From positions 4,340,001 to 4,404,000 of the forward strand of contig NZ_JACHMM010000001.1 of NCBI RefSeq assembly GCF_014204975.1: a DNA stretch of 64,000 nt, read 5' to 3'. Positions 10,162-19,014 of this stretch are shown here, one piece after another. The notes below the pieces were generated by a model. The model was not told the DNA's origin. It searched no databases and saw only the letters and a program-made list of their open reading frames with translations. The position numbers were made by a program, and so were the translations under genes. The DNA comes from Jiangella mangrovi (GTDB lineage: Bacteria > Actinomycetota > Actinomycetes > Jiangellales > Jiangellaceae). Each line of letters opens with the position of its first letter. Positions within the stretch are counted from its first letter, which is position 1.

Positions 10162-10662
10162 ATGCGTCTCGTTCTCCTGGGCGGCGCCCCGGGCGTGGGC
10201 AAGACCTCCGTCGCGCGGCAGTTGCTGCGCCGCGCCGCCGGCGGTTCAGCACTGGTGCAGTGGGTCGACGTCGACGCGCTGTGGTGGCACCAACCGTGGC
10301 GCGTCGACGAGCGCACCACGGCCATGGTCCGGGCCAATCTCGCCGCCGTGATGGACCACGCGGCGACCGCCGGGGTCCAGGTGCTCGTGGTCACCTGGGT
10401 CTTCCAGTCCACGCACCTGCACGAGCTCGTCCGGTCGCTGGCGCCGCCCGGCGCGCTGCCGACCACGGTGCAGCTCGTCGTCGGCGAGACGGAGTGGCGG
10501 CGACGGTTCGAGGCCGATCCCGATCGTCCGCCGATTGACGACTTCTTCCGGGATCGCTACGCCGGGGCGCAGAAGACGCCGTCGGACCATCGCATCGAGA
10601 CCGACCGGCGCGACGTCGCAGGCGTCGCCGCCGAGCTCGCGTCGCTGCTGCAACTCACCTGA
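10162..10662 (+). CDS. Small P-loop ATPase/kinase-like protein
   Basis: A 166-residue protein beginning MRLVLLGGAPGVGKTSVAR, with a perfect Walker A motif at residues 8-15. A DVDALWWHQPW segment resembles the gluconate/chloramphenicol kinase-like acceptor-binding region, and VLVVTWVFQS a Walker B-like strand ending without the usual acidic pair. The C-terminal ETEWRRRFEADPDR resembles an LID/Arg region. It is probably a kinase of a small molecule or antibiotic, but the substrate is unknown. It lies 18 bases after tldE and ends before a convergent-junction palindrome. Confidence 0.7.
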   Translation: MRLVLLGGAPGVGKTSVARQLLRRAAGGSALVQWVDVDALWWHQPWRVDERTTAMVRANLAAVMDHAATAGVQVLVVTWVFQSTHLHELVRSLAPPGALPTTVQLVVGETEWRRRFEADPDRPPIDDFFRDRYAGAQKTPSDHRIETDRRDVAGVAAELASLLQLT

Positions 10663-10674
10663 CGACCACATGAT

Positions 10675-10718
10675 GGCGGGTGGTTTGGTGGTGCTATAGC
10701 GCCACCAAACCACCCGCC
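10675..10718. repeat. Palindromic repeat, CGCT-core family, copy 2 (convergent junction)
   Basis: A 17-base arm (10675-10691, GGCGGGTGGTTTGGTGG) is perfectly complementary to 10702-10718, and the centre GCTATAGC is itself palindromic, so the whole 44 bases fold almost without a loop. It lies between two converging genes and is suited to act as a bidirectional terminator. Confidence 0.85.
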
Positions 10719-10733
10719 ACGATCAGTTCCGTA

Positions 10734-12476
10734 CTACGGGCGGCCGCCCGTGACGGTGATGGTCTCGTCGGTGGTCGAGACCTTGCCGTACGGGTCGGTG
10801 CTGCGGACGACGACGGTGTGCTCGCCGAACCGCAGGCCGCGCGGCAGCTCGAACGACCACAGGTGCGACGACGGCTCGGGCGCGGCCGGGCGGAGGCTGC
10901 CCGTCAGCGTCGAGCGCAGGACCGAGATGTACGGGTCGTTCTGCGGGGCCAGGTGCGTCATCGGGACGAAGCGGCCGCCGTCGACGCTGACCTCGACGGT
11001 GTGACGCTCGCCGCCGTCGAAGACGTTCGCCGTCACCGTCGGGCGCTGGACGCCGAGACCCGTCCAGTCGCGCGCCGCGAACCGCACGGCGCCCGGAGCG
11101 AAGCCGTCGACACCGCTCACGCCGCCGGGGATGCGGACCTGGTCGTCCCAGCCGCCGTCGAAGGTGAGCCGGACCTGGTACTCCTCCGGCAGGCTGGCCG
11201 GCTTGAACTCGGCCTTGTACTCGTTGCCGTCGAAGAACAGCTCGTAGTGGCCGTTCGGGTTGCCGTCGGACATGTCCGCCGCCTGGATGCCGCGCGAGTC
11301 GCGCGGGCCGGTGTTCCAGCCGCTGCCGCGGACCTCGGCGAGGACCTGGTGGTGGAAGTCCTTCGGGCCATACCAGCCGTGCTCCTCGCCCATGTACATC
11401 TGCCAGCTGTTGCTGGTGTCGTGGCCGGAGATCGTGTACACGTGCTCGCGGTCCTCGAGGATCGAGAACAGCTCGGGCAGGTTGGTGGTGTTGACGCCGT
11501 CGGACGTGGTGGCGTTGGTGGCCAGCGGGATGTGCGTCCCGATGACGATCAGCCTGTCCTCCGGCACATACCGCAGGTCGTTCTCCAGCCACTGCAGCTG
11601 CTCGTCGTTCAGGTAGCCGATGTAGCCGTGGTCCGGGCCCTCGTGCAGCACGTTGTCCATGAGCACGAAGTGGACCTGGCCGTAGTCGAACGAGTAGTCC
11701 GTCGGCCCGAACGTCTCCTTGTAGGTGTCCGTGGCGTTCTCGTCGGTCGGCGCGTCGTAGTCCATGTCGTGGTTGCCCGGCGTGTTCCACCACGGGATGC
11801 CGATGGCCGACACCGCCTGGTTGTGCGGCGCGAACAGGTCCAGCGGGTCGTTGACGACGTCGCCGACGGTGAGGCCGAAGCGGGCGTCGGTGTTGCCGAC
11901 GATGCCGGCGATGACGTCGATCGCCATGGTGTTGATCTGCCCGACGTTCGACGTCTGCGGGTCGGCGAAGGCCAGCGCCGAGAACGTCTTGTCGACGGAG
12001 TCGTCCTGGTACATCGGGAAGTCGACCGACTCCGGCAGCGGGCCGGTCGGCTCGACGCCGCCGTAGCGCAGCTCGTACGGGCTGCCGTTCGGGTAGTGCT
12101 TGTAGTAGAACTGCGGCAGCTGGACGTCGTTGACGGGGACCATCCAGCCGGCCGGCTTGCTGATGAAGATGACGGTCTGGTCGTCGACCTGCAGGCTGTA
12201 CTCGCCCTGCGCGTCGGTGCGGACGACGTCGCGGCCGTTCGACACCGACACGTTCGCCACGCCGGCCTCGCCGCTGTCGCGCTTGCCGTTGCGGTTGGCG
12301 TCGTCGTAGACGACACCGGTGGCGGTCTCGGTCTCGGGCGCCACCTCGGCGCCGGCCAGGCCGAAGCCCGTCGCGCCGAGGCCGGTCACCGTCGCGGTGA
12401 CGCCGGCGCCGATCAACAATCTCTTCGAAAGGGCCCTGGGCGGGCGGCCCGTAGTCGACGATCTACCTCTCGCCAT
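10734..12476 (-). CDS. Secreted calcineurin-like metallophosphoesterase
   Basis: A 580-residue exported protein. The N-terminus has a basic stretch and a hydrophobic signal segment (KRLLIGAGVTATVTGLGATG), then a SdrD-B-like/Cna-type domain (TGVVYDDANRNGKRDSGEAG and DAQGEYSLQV) before the phosphoesterase core. The core shows FADPQTS (the first motif is D-x-Q rather than D-x-H), VGDVVND, NTPGNHDMDY, VIGTHIPL and ISGHDTS, which are the two-metal site motifs. A C-terminal beta-rich domain follows, typical of this subfamily with both N- and C-terminal accessory domains. It acts outside the membrane on phosphoesters of unknown identity. Upstream bases 12477-12582 form the leader. Confidence 0.87.
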   Translation of the reverse strand: MARGRSSTTGRPPRALSKRLLIGAGVTATVTGLGATGFGLAGAEVAPETETATGVVYDDANRNGKRDSGEAGVANVSVSNGRDVVRTDAQGEYSLQVDDQTVIFISKPAGWMVPVNDVQLPQFYYKHYPNGSPYELRYGGVEPTGPLPESVDFPMYQDDSVDKTFSALAFADPQTSNVGQINTMAIDVIAGIVGNTDARFGLTVGDVVNDPLDLFAPHNQAVSAIGIPWWNTPGNHDMDYDAPTDENATDTYKETFGPTDYSFDYGQVHFVLMDNVLHEGPDHGYIGYLNDEQLQWLENDLRYVPEDRLIVIGTHIPLATNATTSDGVNTTNLPELFSILEDREHVYTISGHDTSNSWQMYMGEEHGWYGPKDFHHQVLAEVRGSGWNTGPRDSRGIQAADMSDGNPNGHYELFFDGNEYKAEFKPASLPEEYQVRLTFDGGWDDQVRIPGGVSGVDGFAPGAVRFAARDWTGLGVQRPTVTANVFDGGERHTVEVSVDGGRFVPMTHLAPQNDPYISVLRSTLTGSLRPAAPEPSSHLWSFELPRGLRFGEHTVVVRSTDPYGKVSTTDETITVTGGRP

Positions 12477-12582
12477 GGGAAATCCTCCGGTCGTGTGGGG
12501 GCACGGAGTTGCGGGACTTCACCCTGTCGGCGCCACCCCAACACGAGGTGACGAACCCACACACAACGGCAGAAGACTGAGG

Positions 12583-13224
12583 TCAGTCTGCGACGAGCAC
12601 GACGCCGAACCCGGCGACGGCAAGGGCGATCAGCACGACCGTGGACACCACGGACGCGAGGCAGAGATAGCCGGTGAACTGCAGCGACACCGGCAGGAAC
12701 GGCGCCACCCGCGGCAGGTCGGAGAACCGGTCGAACAGCTCGCGGGTCAGCCGGACGCCGGCCCACACGCCGCGCGCCGCCCGCCCGGCGCCGCGCAGGC
12801 CGGGTCCGGCGCCGCGGACCTGCTGCAGGGCGTCGCCCGCCTTCGCCCACGCCCCGGCGACGTCGTAGGCCTGGGCCAGCTCGGCGGCCAGCTCGTCGAC
12901 CGGGTCGACGGCGCGCAGCAGCCGGCGCCGCCGCCGGAGCACCCAGAGACCCGGCGCCGCGCCGAGCAACGCCAGGACCAGGAAGAACAGGCCGCTACGG
13001 CCGCCCAGGGCCAGCCCTTCGAGCGCCAGCACGAGCGCCGGCGTCAGCGGCAGCAGCCCGACGGCGAACAGCGGGATCCGCACGCGGCGCACCAGGACGG
13101 CGAGCGCCGCGGCCAGGTCGCGGATGACCTTCGCCCGCGTCTCGCCCGCCGACGCGGCCGCCGCCTCCGCCGTCCGGCGCCAGCGGTCGAACCGGCTCTC
13201 CCCCGGGCTCGCGGCGTCGCTCAT
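12583..13224 (-). CDS. Uncharacterised membrane protein, four predicted helices
   Basis: A 213-residue protein with hydrophobic segments at IPLFAVGLLPLTPALVLALE, LFFLVLALLGAAPGLWVL, around LQFTGYLCLASV and VVLIALAVAGFGVVLVAD, separated by a charged Ala/Arg-rich cytoplasmic helix region. I do not recognise a family. It is coupled by ATGA overlap to the helix-hairpin-helix membrane protein upstream, so the two products may work together. The predicted TM ends are cytoplasm-facing Arg clusters. Confidence 0.72.
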   Translation of the reverse strand: MSDAASPGESRFDRWRRTAEAAAASAGETRAKVIRDLAAALAVLVRRVRIPLFAVGLLPLTPALVLALEGLALGGRSGLFFLVLALLGAAPGLWVLRRRRRLLRAVDPVDELAAELAQAYDVAGAWAKAGDALQQVRGAGPGLRGAGRAARGVWAGVRLTRELFDRFSDLPRVAPFLPVSLQFTGYLCLASVVSTVVLIALAVAGFGVVLVAD

Positions 13225-13955
13225 GCCGGCCGGTACGGCAGGACGACGATGCGTTCGGCGTCGCGTTCGAGCAGCTGCGGTGCCAGCCCGGACAGCGCCG
13301 CGATCTCGTCGAGCGACTGGTAGCCGCCACGCAGGTCACGCGCGACGACGAACGCCTCGGCGGTCTCGCGCGGCCAGCCCAGCGCGGCGGCCAGCCCGCC
13401 GGCGCCGGTGTTGTTGAGGTCGACGAGACCGCCGTCGTCGACGACGTCGGGGACGTCCGGGCGGGCCAGGTTCAGCTCCACCGCCATGGCCGGGTCGCGC
13501 GCGATCAGGTCGCGCGCCTGCTGCCGTCGTTCCCGGTCGGCCAGCACCTCGCGGACGGCGGGATGGTCGCGCAGATCGGCGACGGCGCCCGCTCCGGTCG
13601 CGCCCGGCGCCGCGGCGGGGTACGGCGGCAGCTCGACCACCTCTTCGCGACGGCGGAACACCACCGGGCGGGCCTTCAGCGCGGCCACGATGCCGCCGAC
13701 CAGCGTCCCGATGATCAGCAGGCCGCCCGCGGCCGCGCCGCCGTCCTCGGGGCCTGCCATGAGCACGACGACGCCCGCACTGCCCAGCAGCAGGACGAGG
13801 GCGGTGATGAACCAGCCGGTGGTCCGGGCCCGCCACCACGCCTGCGCGGCCGGCAGCCAGGCCAGGAACGTGACGCTGAGCAGCGGGATCAGCACCCACA
13901 GGGTCTGGCCGATGCCGCGCACCAGCCGCTCCCCGAACGAGTCCTGCCGCGTCAT
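13221..13955 (-). CDS. Membrane protein with C-terminal helix-hairpin-helix domain
   Basis: The chosen ATG at 13955 gives 244 residues beginning MTRQDSFGERLVRGIGQTLW. Three or four membrane segments fill the first 110 residues (VLIPLLSVTFLAWLPAAQAW, WFITALVLLLGSAGVVVLMA, AGGLLIIGTLVGGIVAAL). The C-terminus, LVDLNNTGAGGLAAALGW followed by GGYQSLDEIAALSGL, is a ComEA-like helix-hairpin-helix, normally used to bind DNA without sequence preference. It sits in an ATGA couple with the next membrane protein. The topology puts the HhH domain either in the cytoplasm or outside; the number of helices is not certain enough to decide. Confidence 0.75.
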   Translation of the reverse strand: MTRQDSFGERLVRGIGQTLWVLIPLLSVTFLAWLPAAQAWWRARTTGWFITALVLLLGSAGVVVLMAGPEDGGAAAGGLLIIGTLVGGIVAALKARPVVFRRREEVVELPPYPAAAPGATGAGAVADLRDHPAVREVLADRERRQQARDLIARDPAMAVELNLARPDVPDVVDDGGLVDLNNTGAGGLAAALGWPRETAEAFVVARDLRGGYQSLDEIAALSGLAPQLLERDAERIVVLPYRPA

Positions 13956-13977
13956 GGCCGTAAGCGTGCCACAAGCG

Positions 13978-14787
13978 TCAGGCGCGCGGGACGACGAACT
14001 CGTAGCCGGCGTCGCGGAGGGTCTCGATGATCTCGGGCAGCGCATCGATGGTGCCCGACCGGTCGCCGCCGCCGTCGTGCAGGAGGATGATCGCGCCAGG
14101 GTGGACGTGCTCGGCGACGTAGTCGTGGATGGCGCGGGCGCCGGGTTTGCGCCAGTCGCCGGGGTCGACGCTCCAGCCGAGGGGCACCTGGTCGTGCTCG
14201 GCGGCGATCTCGTTGACGTTGGCGGCGAAGTTGCCGCCGGGCGCGCGGTAGAACGGCACCTCGACGCCGGGGACGGCCTCTTCGATGGCGTCGAGCGTGC
14301 CGCCGATCTCGTCCTCGATGACGTCGGCCGGCTTGTCCGGCAGCGAAGTGTCGTGGGTGATGGTGTGGTCGCAGAGCCGGTGGCCGTCGTCGGCGATCTC
14401 GCGGACGAGGTCCGGGTAGAGCCGCGCCATCTCGCCGACCAGGCAGAACGTCGCGGTGATGTCATAGTCGCGGAGGATCTGCAGGACGGCGGGCGTCTGG
14501 TCGGGGTGCGGGCCGTCGTCGAAGGTGAGCGCGACGGTGTTGCCCTCGCGGCCGTTGAGGCGGCGGGTGCCGGCGTCGTCGACCTCGGCGACCGGCGCGG
14601 AGCCGTCGGCGGCGGCCGGCTTCAGCCCGAGCAGCCGCTGCGGCGACGACTTCGCCTGCACGGAGGCGGCCGCGGCCGACGTGCCGCCGGAACCGCCCTG
14701 GGGGTCGCTGCGCGCGGCGCCGACGATGACGCCCACGACCAGGCACAGAATGAGGGCAGCCCGGAGCTCTCGGGACACCGGCACCAC
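13978..14787 (-). CDS. Polysaccharide deacetylase (NodB homology), membrane-anchored or secreted
   Basis: A carbohydrate esterase family 4 enzyme of 269 residues that removes N-acetyl groups from peptidoglycan or a chitin-like glycan outside the cell. The N-terminal ALILCLVVGVIVGA is a signal or anchor. All NodB motifs are present: TFDDGP (catalytic base and metal Asp), HTITHDTS (metal His pair), RAPGGN, WSVDPGDW and ILLHDGGG. Two or three GTG starts within seven codons are possible; an internal one spaced eight bases from a CGAGG is attractive. It is a single gene followed 22 bases later by the HhH membrane gene. Confidence 0.9.
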   Translation of the reverse strand: MVPVSRELRAALILCLVVGVIVGAARSDPQGGSGGTSAAAASVQAKSSPQRLLGLKPAAADGSAPVAEVDDAGTRRLNGREGNTVALTFDDGPHPDQTPAVLQILRDYDITATFCLVGEMARLYPDLVREIADDGHRLCDHTITHDTSLPDKPADVIEDEIGGTLDAIEEAVPGVEVPFYRAPGGNFAANVNEIAAEHDQVPLGWSVDPGDWRKPGARAIHDYVAEHVHPGAIILLHDGGGDRSGTIDALPEIIETLRDAGYEFVVPRA

Positions 14788-14939
14788 CTCGCCTCACTCG
14801 GGACGAATCGACCACAACCAGGCCAGGTGCGACGCTACCGGCGCAGCGGCGCAGACCCGATGAGGCGCGCCGAATGCGCTTTCCACCTCAGACCGGGTCG
14901 TCGTCGCACGACGGCGTCCGCATCCCGTACGGTCGTGGC

Positions 14940-15608
14940 GTGAACATCCGCCTCTCCCCGGAAACCGAGCTCACCGGTCTGGCCGGCTGGGCCGTCGACC
15001 TCATGGACACCATGGGCGCGGTCGGCGCCGGCCTCGCGATCTTCCTCGAGAACCTCTTCCCGCCGCTGCCCAGCGAGGTCATCCTGCCGCTGGCGGGGTT
15101 CACCGCCAGCCGCGGCGACATGAACCTGGCGGCGGCGATCATCTGGACGACGGTGGGCTCGGTGGTCGGCGCGCTGGTCTGGTACGCCGTGGGCGCGGCG
15201 GTGGGGCGCGACCGCACCCGGGCCATCCTGGCGAAGCTGCCGCTGGTGAAGATGGCCGACGTCGACAAGGCCGAGGGCTGGTTCGCCAAGCATGGGGTGA
15301 AGACGATCTTCTTCGGGCGGATGATCCCGATCTTCCGCAGCTTCATCTCCATCCCGGCCGGCGTCGAGCGCATGTCGCTGACGGTGTTCCTGCTGTTCAC
15401 TGCGCTGGGCAGCGCCATCTGGAACACCGTGTTCATCCTGCTCGGCTACCAGCTGGGGCAGAACTGGGACGCCGTCGAGCGCTACGTCGGGCTGTTCCAG
15501 TACGCCGTCATCGCGGCGGTCGTCGTGGCGGTGGTGGTGTTCGTGGTGCTGCGGGTGCGGCAGAACCGGCAGGCCCGCGACCGCGCCCGGCACCGCGCCC
15601 GCGGCTGA
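14940..15608 (+). CDS. DedA/SNARE-associated family membrane protein
   Basis: A 222-residue protein from GTG 14940, chosen because the longer frame begins with a soluble non-family stretch; a TACGGT hexamer lies close upstream. The DedA signature is clear: FLENLFPPLPSEVILPLAGF, a long helix ATIIWTTVGSVVGALVWY-like segment, then IFFGRMIPIFRSFISIPAG with the conserved F-x-R-x-x-P and R/G residues. DedA proteins are thought to scramble or flip lipid carriers such as phosphatidylethanolamine or undecaprenyl phosphate. A second DedA protein is encoded at 26039. It converges on the CoA-transferase gene four bases away. Confidence 0.88.
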   Translation: MNIRLSPETELTGLAGWAVDLMDTMGAVGAGLAIFLENLFPPLPSEVILPLAGFTASRGDMNLAAAIIWTTVGSVVGALVWYAVGAAVGRDRTRAILAKLPLVKMADVDKAEGWFAKHGVKTIFFGRMIPIFRSFISIPAGVERMSLTVFLLFTALGSAIWNTVFILLGYQLGQNWDAVERYVGLFQYAVIAAVVVAVVVFVVLRVRQNRQARDRARHRARG

Positions 15609-15612
15609 CGGG

Positions 15613-16797
15613 TCACCGGACGGCGATCACCCCCGCGGCCGTCAACGAGGCGAGACGCTCCGCCGTCAGGCCTGCCGCCGCCAGCACCGCCGCGGTGTCG
15701 TCGCCGAGCCCGGGCGGATCGCCCAGCGGCGGCCCGTCGAGCCAGCCCGTGCCGGTGACGGGCGCCCGCGGATGGCGCACCGGGCTCCCCCGGTCGCCGC
15801 TGGTCTCGGTGATCAGCCCGAGGTGGCGGACCTGCTCGTCGCCGGCCACCTCCTCGAGGTCCTGAACGGCGGCACAAGGAACGCCGTGAGCGGCGAGCCG
15901 GGCCAGCAGCTCGGCCCGGGTCAGACCGCCGGCAACCGCCGAGATCACGGCGCGCAGCGCATCGTAGTGCTCGATCCGCCCCGGCCGGTCCCGGAACCGC
16001 TCGTCGGTCAAGAGGTCCGGCCGCTCGAGTGCTGACGCCAGGCCCTGCCAGAACTTCTCCGGCGACGACAGGTGGACGGCGACCGCCTTCCCGTCCGCGG
16101 CGACGACGGTGAACACCTGCGCCAGCCGGGCCCGGTGACCACGCCGCGGGACGTCGCCGTCGGCGAGGTAGCGGCCGAAGCTCTCGGCCATCAGCCCGAC
16201 CGTGGCCTCGAGCAGCGAGGTCCGCACCCAGGTGCCGCGGCCGGTCACCTCCCGCGAGCGCAGCGCGGCCACGATCCCGAGGCCGGCGAACACGCCGGTG
16301 AGGTGATCCGACAGCGAGAACCCCATCGGCTGCGGCGCGTCGAGGTCGGTCAGCAGGCTCAGCAGCCCGCTGCGGGCCTGGCCGACGGTGTCGTAGCCGG
16401 GCTCGCCGGCCAGCGGCCCGTCGGGGCCGTAGCCGGTGATCGAGCAGTACACCAGCCTCGGGGCCAGAGCGGCGACGGCGTCCGGCCCCAGCCCGTACCG
16501 CTCCAGCACGCCGGGCCGGAAGTTCTCGACCAGCACGTCGGCGTCGCGCAGCAGCTCTCGGACCACCTCCTGGCCGGCCGCGGACTTCAGGTCCACGGCG
16601 ACGGACTGCTTGCCGTAGTTCAGCGCGCCGAAGGTGGGGCTGGACGCGCCGTTGCGCCACTTGCGGAACGCGTCGCCGACGCCCGGCTGCTCGAGCTTCA
16701 CCACCTCGGCGCCCAGCTGCGCCAACAGGAGCCCCGCGAACGGCCCGCTGACGTAGTTGGCCGCCTCGATGACCCGGACGCCGTCGAGCGGGCGCAC
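15613..16797 (-). CDS. CaiB/BaiF family (class III) CoA transferase
   Basis: A 394-residue protein that moves CoA between carboxylic acids through an aspartyl intermediate. The GTG at 16797 follows the upstream stop by two bases. Features are LDGVRVIEAANYVSGPFAG, LGAEVVKLEQPGVGDAFR, DVLVENFRPGVLERYGLG and ITGYGPDGPLAGEPGYDTVGQ-like text in the usual order. The catalytic Asp is expected in that last GEPGYD segment. It is the final gene of the operon with the ABC importer and HyuA/HyuB, where it would hand CoA to an acid made upstream. The donor and acceptor are unknown. Confidence 0.92.
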   Translation of the reverse strand: MRPLDGVRVIEAANYVSGPFAGLLLAQLGAEVVKLEQPGVGDAFRKWRNGASSPTFGALNYGKQSVAVDLKSAAGQEVVRELLRDADVLVENFRPGVLERYGLGPDAVAALAPRLVYCSITGYGPDGPLAGEPGYDTVGQARSGLLSLLTDLDAPQPMGFSLSDHLTGVFAGLGIVAALRSREVTGRGTWVRTSLLEATVGLMAESFGRYLADGDVPRRGHRARLAQVFTVVAADGKAVAVHLSSPEKFWQGLASALERPDLLTDERFRDRPGRIEHYDALRAVISAVAGGLTRAELLARLAAHGVPCAAVQDLEEVAGDEQVRHLGLITETSGDRGSPVRHPRAPVTGTGWLDGPPLGDPPGLGDDTAAVLAAAGLTAERLASLTAAGVIAVR

Positions 16798-16799
16798 CG

Positions 16800-19013
16800 T
16801 CAGGCCTCCACCGCGATGTCGTGCCAGTGCTCGGCCTCGTCGACGCCCGGCACCCAGACCGTCGTGGCGAGCAGCTGGCCGCAGGAGCCGCAGGCGTACT
16901 GCTGCAGCTCGCCGAGGTACGGCACCCCGGTCGGCATCGGCCGGCCGGCGACCTCCTCCATCGCGACGGTCCGGTAGCGGGTGCCCAGCTTGTAGTTGTC
17001 CCCCGCCGCGGCGAGCGGCTCGGCGCAGTAGTGGCAGACGGTGTACGCGGCGCCGTCCGCGGTGGTCGCGAGGTCGAGCCCGTCGTGGATGCGCCGGACG
17101 GTGGTCAGCGCGGCCCGGTCCACGGCGGGCGGTGACCCCAGCCGGTCCCAGGTCAGCCGGTCCTGACGCAGCTCGGCCCGGCGGGTCGTGGTGGCGACGG
17201 CGTCGACGTCGCCCTGCGCGTCCAGGACGACGCCGAAGACGAGGCCGGCGATGCGCGGCGACAGCACCCCGCGCCGCACGTCGGCCCGGACACTCTGCTC
17301 CGGCCGGCGCAGCGGGTCGCCGAAGCCGCCGCCGCCCTGGGTGAAGTCCGAGAGCAGCCAGCCCTCCGGCACCGGCACCCGCTTGGCGCTGGCCGCCGGA
17401 CTCCACGTCGTCGCGATCCCGTCGTCGAGGGCGTCCGCCGCCGCCGTCGGGTAGCGGCCGCCGGCCAGCGCGCTCAGCAGCTCCGGACGCGGCTCGAGGA
17501 CGGCGCGCACGCCTCCGGATCCCGATGGGAACCCGCCGTGCAGGCCGAAGCCGCCCTGCGGGACGCCGGCGTAGGGCTTGAAGTCGACGGTGAGGTCGTT
17601 CGACCCGTGCACCATGAGCAGCCGTTGGCTGCCGCACCCGCCCACCCGCTCCCCGTAGCCGACGCCGTCGACGGTGTGCCGGCGGGCGAAGTACAGGAAC
17701 GGGTAGTGCAGCTCGATGGTCTCGACGTCGCTGACCCCGCCGGACGGGATGTTGTTGTGGCCGCCGGTGTCCACGCCGTCGCGTCCCGGCGTCGCGCCCA
17801 GCCCGCCGCCGTGGTCGTCGTACAGGCCCTGCGGCACCGGCACGCCGTCCTGGTTGAGCCCGCCGTAGAAGCGCCCCGGCCCGCCCAGGTACCAGAAGCC
17901 CTGCCAGGTCGCATTGACGTCCTCGACCTCGCCGGCCGCGTAGAGCATGTTGGCCAGGCACTCGCCGAGCGCGGAGACGATGACCTGGCCGACGCGGGGC
18001 GCGCCGCCGCACGCGGCCGGGAAGGTGCAGTTGACCACCGAGCCGTCGGGGACGACCACCGACACCGGGGCCATGCGACCGTCGCTCCACGGGACGTCCC
18101 AGAAGAGGAAGTTGGTCAGCGCCACGCTGACGTGCGCGAGCGTGCTGGCCAGCGTGGAGTTCTGGTCGTTGCTCATCTGCGGGCCGGAGCCGGTGAGGTC
18201 GATGCTCAGCTCGTCGCCGCGCTTGTCGACCGTGCACACCACCGGGAACACCACCGGCCCGTCCGTCGCCTTGTCGCGGGCACTGGAGTACAGCCGGCTC
18301 GACCACCGCCCGTCCGGCAGCGACCGCAGCTTGGCCCGGGCCCGCCGCTCGGCGTCGGCGATCAGCTCGTCGCTCGCGGCCTGCAGGAAGTCCAGCCCGA
18401 ACTGGTCGATGACGGTGTCGAGCCGCTCGGCGACGACGTTGTTGGCGGCGATCCGCGAGCGCAGGTCCAGGCCGACGTAGACGGTGTCGCGGCACTGCTC
18501 GACGATGGACTTGTAGACGTCCTCGCGGAACTCGCCCCGGTCGATGATCTTCACCCCGAGGTAGCGGATGCCCTCGTGGAAGATCTCCGTGGCGCCGCCG
18601 CGGAGCTGGCCGCCGGTGTCGGCGGTGTGCGAGCTCGACGCCGTCCAGCCGTACAGCACGTCGCCGTGGAAGAGCGGCTTGATGACCATCTGGTCGTACG
18701 TGTGCGAGCCGGCGACGTAGGGGTCGTTGAAGAAGATCTGGTCGCCGGGGAAGAAGCCGGGACTCTCGCCGAACCAGTCGATCAGCGCCCGGATCGCCTG
18801 CGAGGTCGCCGCCGCGAAGCGCAGGTGCCCGGAGCAGGCCAGCACCATGGTCCCGTCGGGCGCGTAGAAGGAGCTCATGCACTCGCCGCCCTGCGACACG
18901 ATCGGGCTGGCCGACACGCGCTGCAGGGTGAGCCGGCCCTCCTCGAGGATCGACCAGATGCGGTGGGTGAGGATCTCGAAGCGGAACGGGTCGATCGTCA
19001 TGGTCGTCGTCAT
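16800..19013 (-). CDS. hyuB: HyuB: hydantoinase B / ketone carboxylase-type subunit with C-terminal zinc ribbon
   Basis: A 737-residue member of the hydantoinase B/oxoprolinase family; with HyuA it forms ATP-dependent amidohydrolases or carboxylases (N-methylhydantoinase, acetone carboxylase, acetophenone carboxylase). ATG 19013 is one base after the hyuA stop. The body starts DPFRFEILTHRIWSILEEG and contains FFPGDQIFFNDPYVAGSHTYD and DLTGSGPQMSND, both family hallmarks. The last about 110 residues carry VCHYC and YACGSCGQLL, two Cys pairs suggesting a zinc ribbon, which resembles fusion of the small metal subunit found separately in carboxylase complexes. That fusion hints at carboxylation rather than simple hydrolysis, but this is inference. 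Confidence 0.88.
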   Translation of the reverse strand: MTTTMTIDPFRFEILTHRIWSILEEGRLTLQRVSASPIVSQGGECMSSFYAPDGTMVLACSGHLRFAAATSQAIRALIDWFGESPGFFPGDQIFFNDPYVAGSHTYDQMVIKPLFHGDVLYGWTASSSHTADTGGQLRGGATEIFHEGIRYLGVKIIDRGEFREDVYKSIVEQCRDTVYVGLDLRSRIAANNVVAERLDTVIDQFGLDFLQAASDELIADAERRARAKLRSLPDGRWSSRLYSSARDKATDGPVVFPVVCTVDKRGDELSIDLTGSGPQMSNDQNSTLASTLAHVSVALTNFLFWDVPWSDGRMAPVSVVVPDGSVVNCTFPAACGGAPRVGQVIVSALGECLANMLYAAGEVEDVNATWQGFWYLGGPGRFYGGLNQDGVPVPQGLYDDHGGGLGATPGRDGVDTGGHNNIPSGGVSDVETIELHYPFLYFARRHTVDGVGYGERVGGCGSQRLLMVHGSNDLTVDFKPYAGVPQGGFGLHGGFPSGSGGVRAVLEPRPELLSALAGGRYPTAAADALDDGIATTWSPAASAKRVPVPEGWLLSDFTQGGGGFGDPLRRPEQSVRADVRRGVLSPRIAGLVFGVVLDAQGDVDAVATTTRRAELRQDRLTWDRLGSPPAVDRAALTTVRRIHDGLDLATTADGAAYTVCHYCAEPLAAAGDNYKLGTRYRTVAMEEVAGRPMPTGVPYLGELQQYACGSCGQLLATTVWVPGVDEAEHWHDIAVEA

Positions 19014-19014
19014 G

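Noticed and set aside
15613-18882. 1089-codon frame suggesting a HyuB-CoA transferase fusion
   Set aside because: The first two thirds are in a different frame from HyuB and lack motifs; the CoA transferase begins at GTG 16797.
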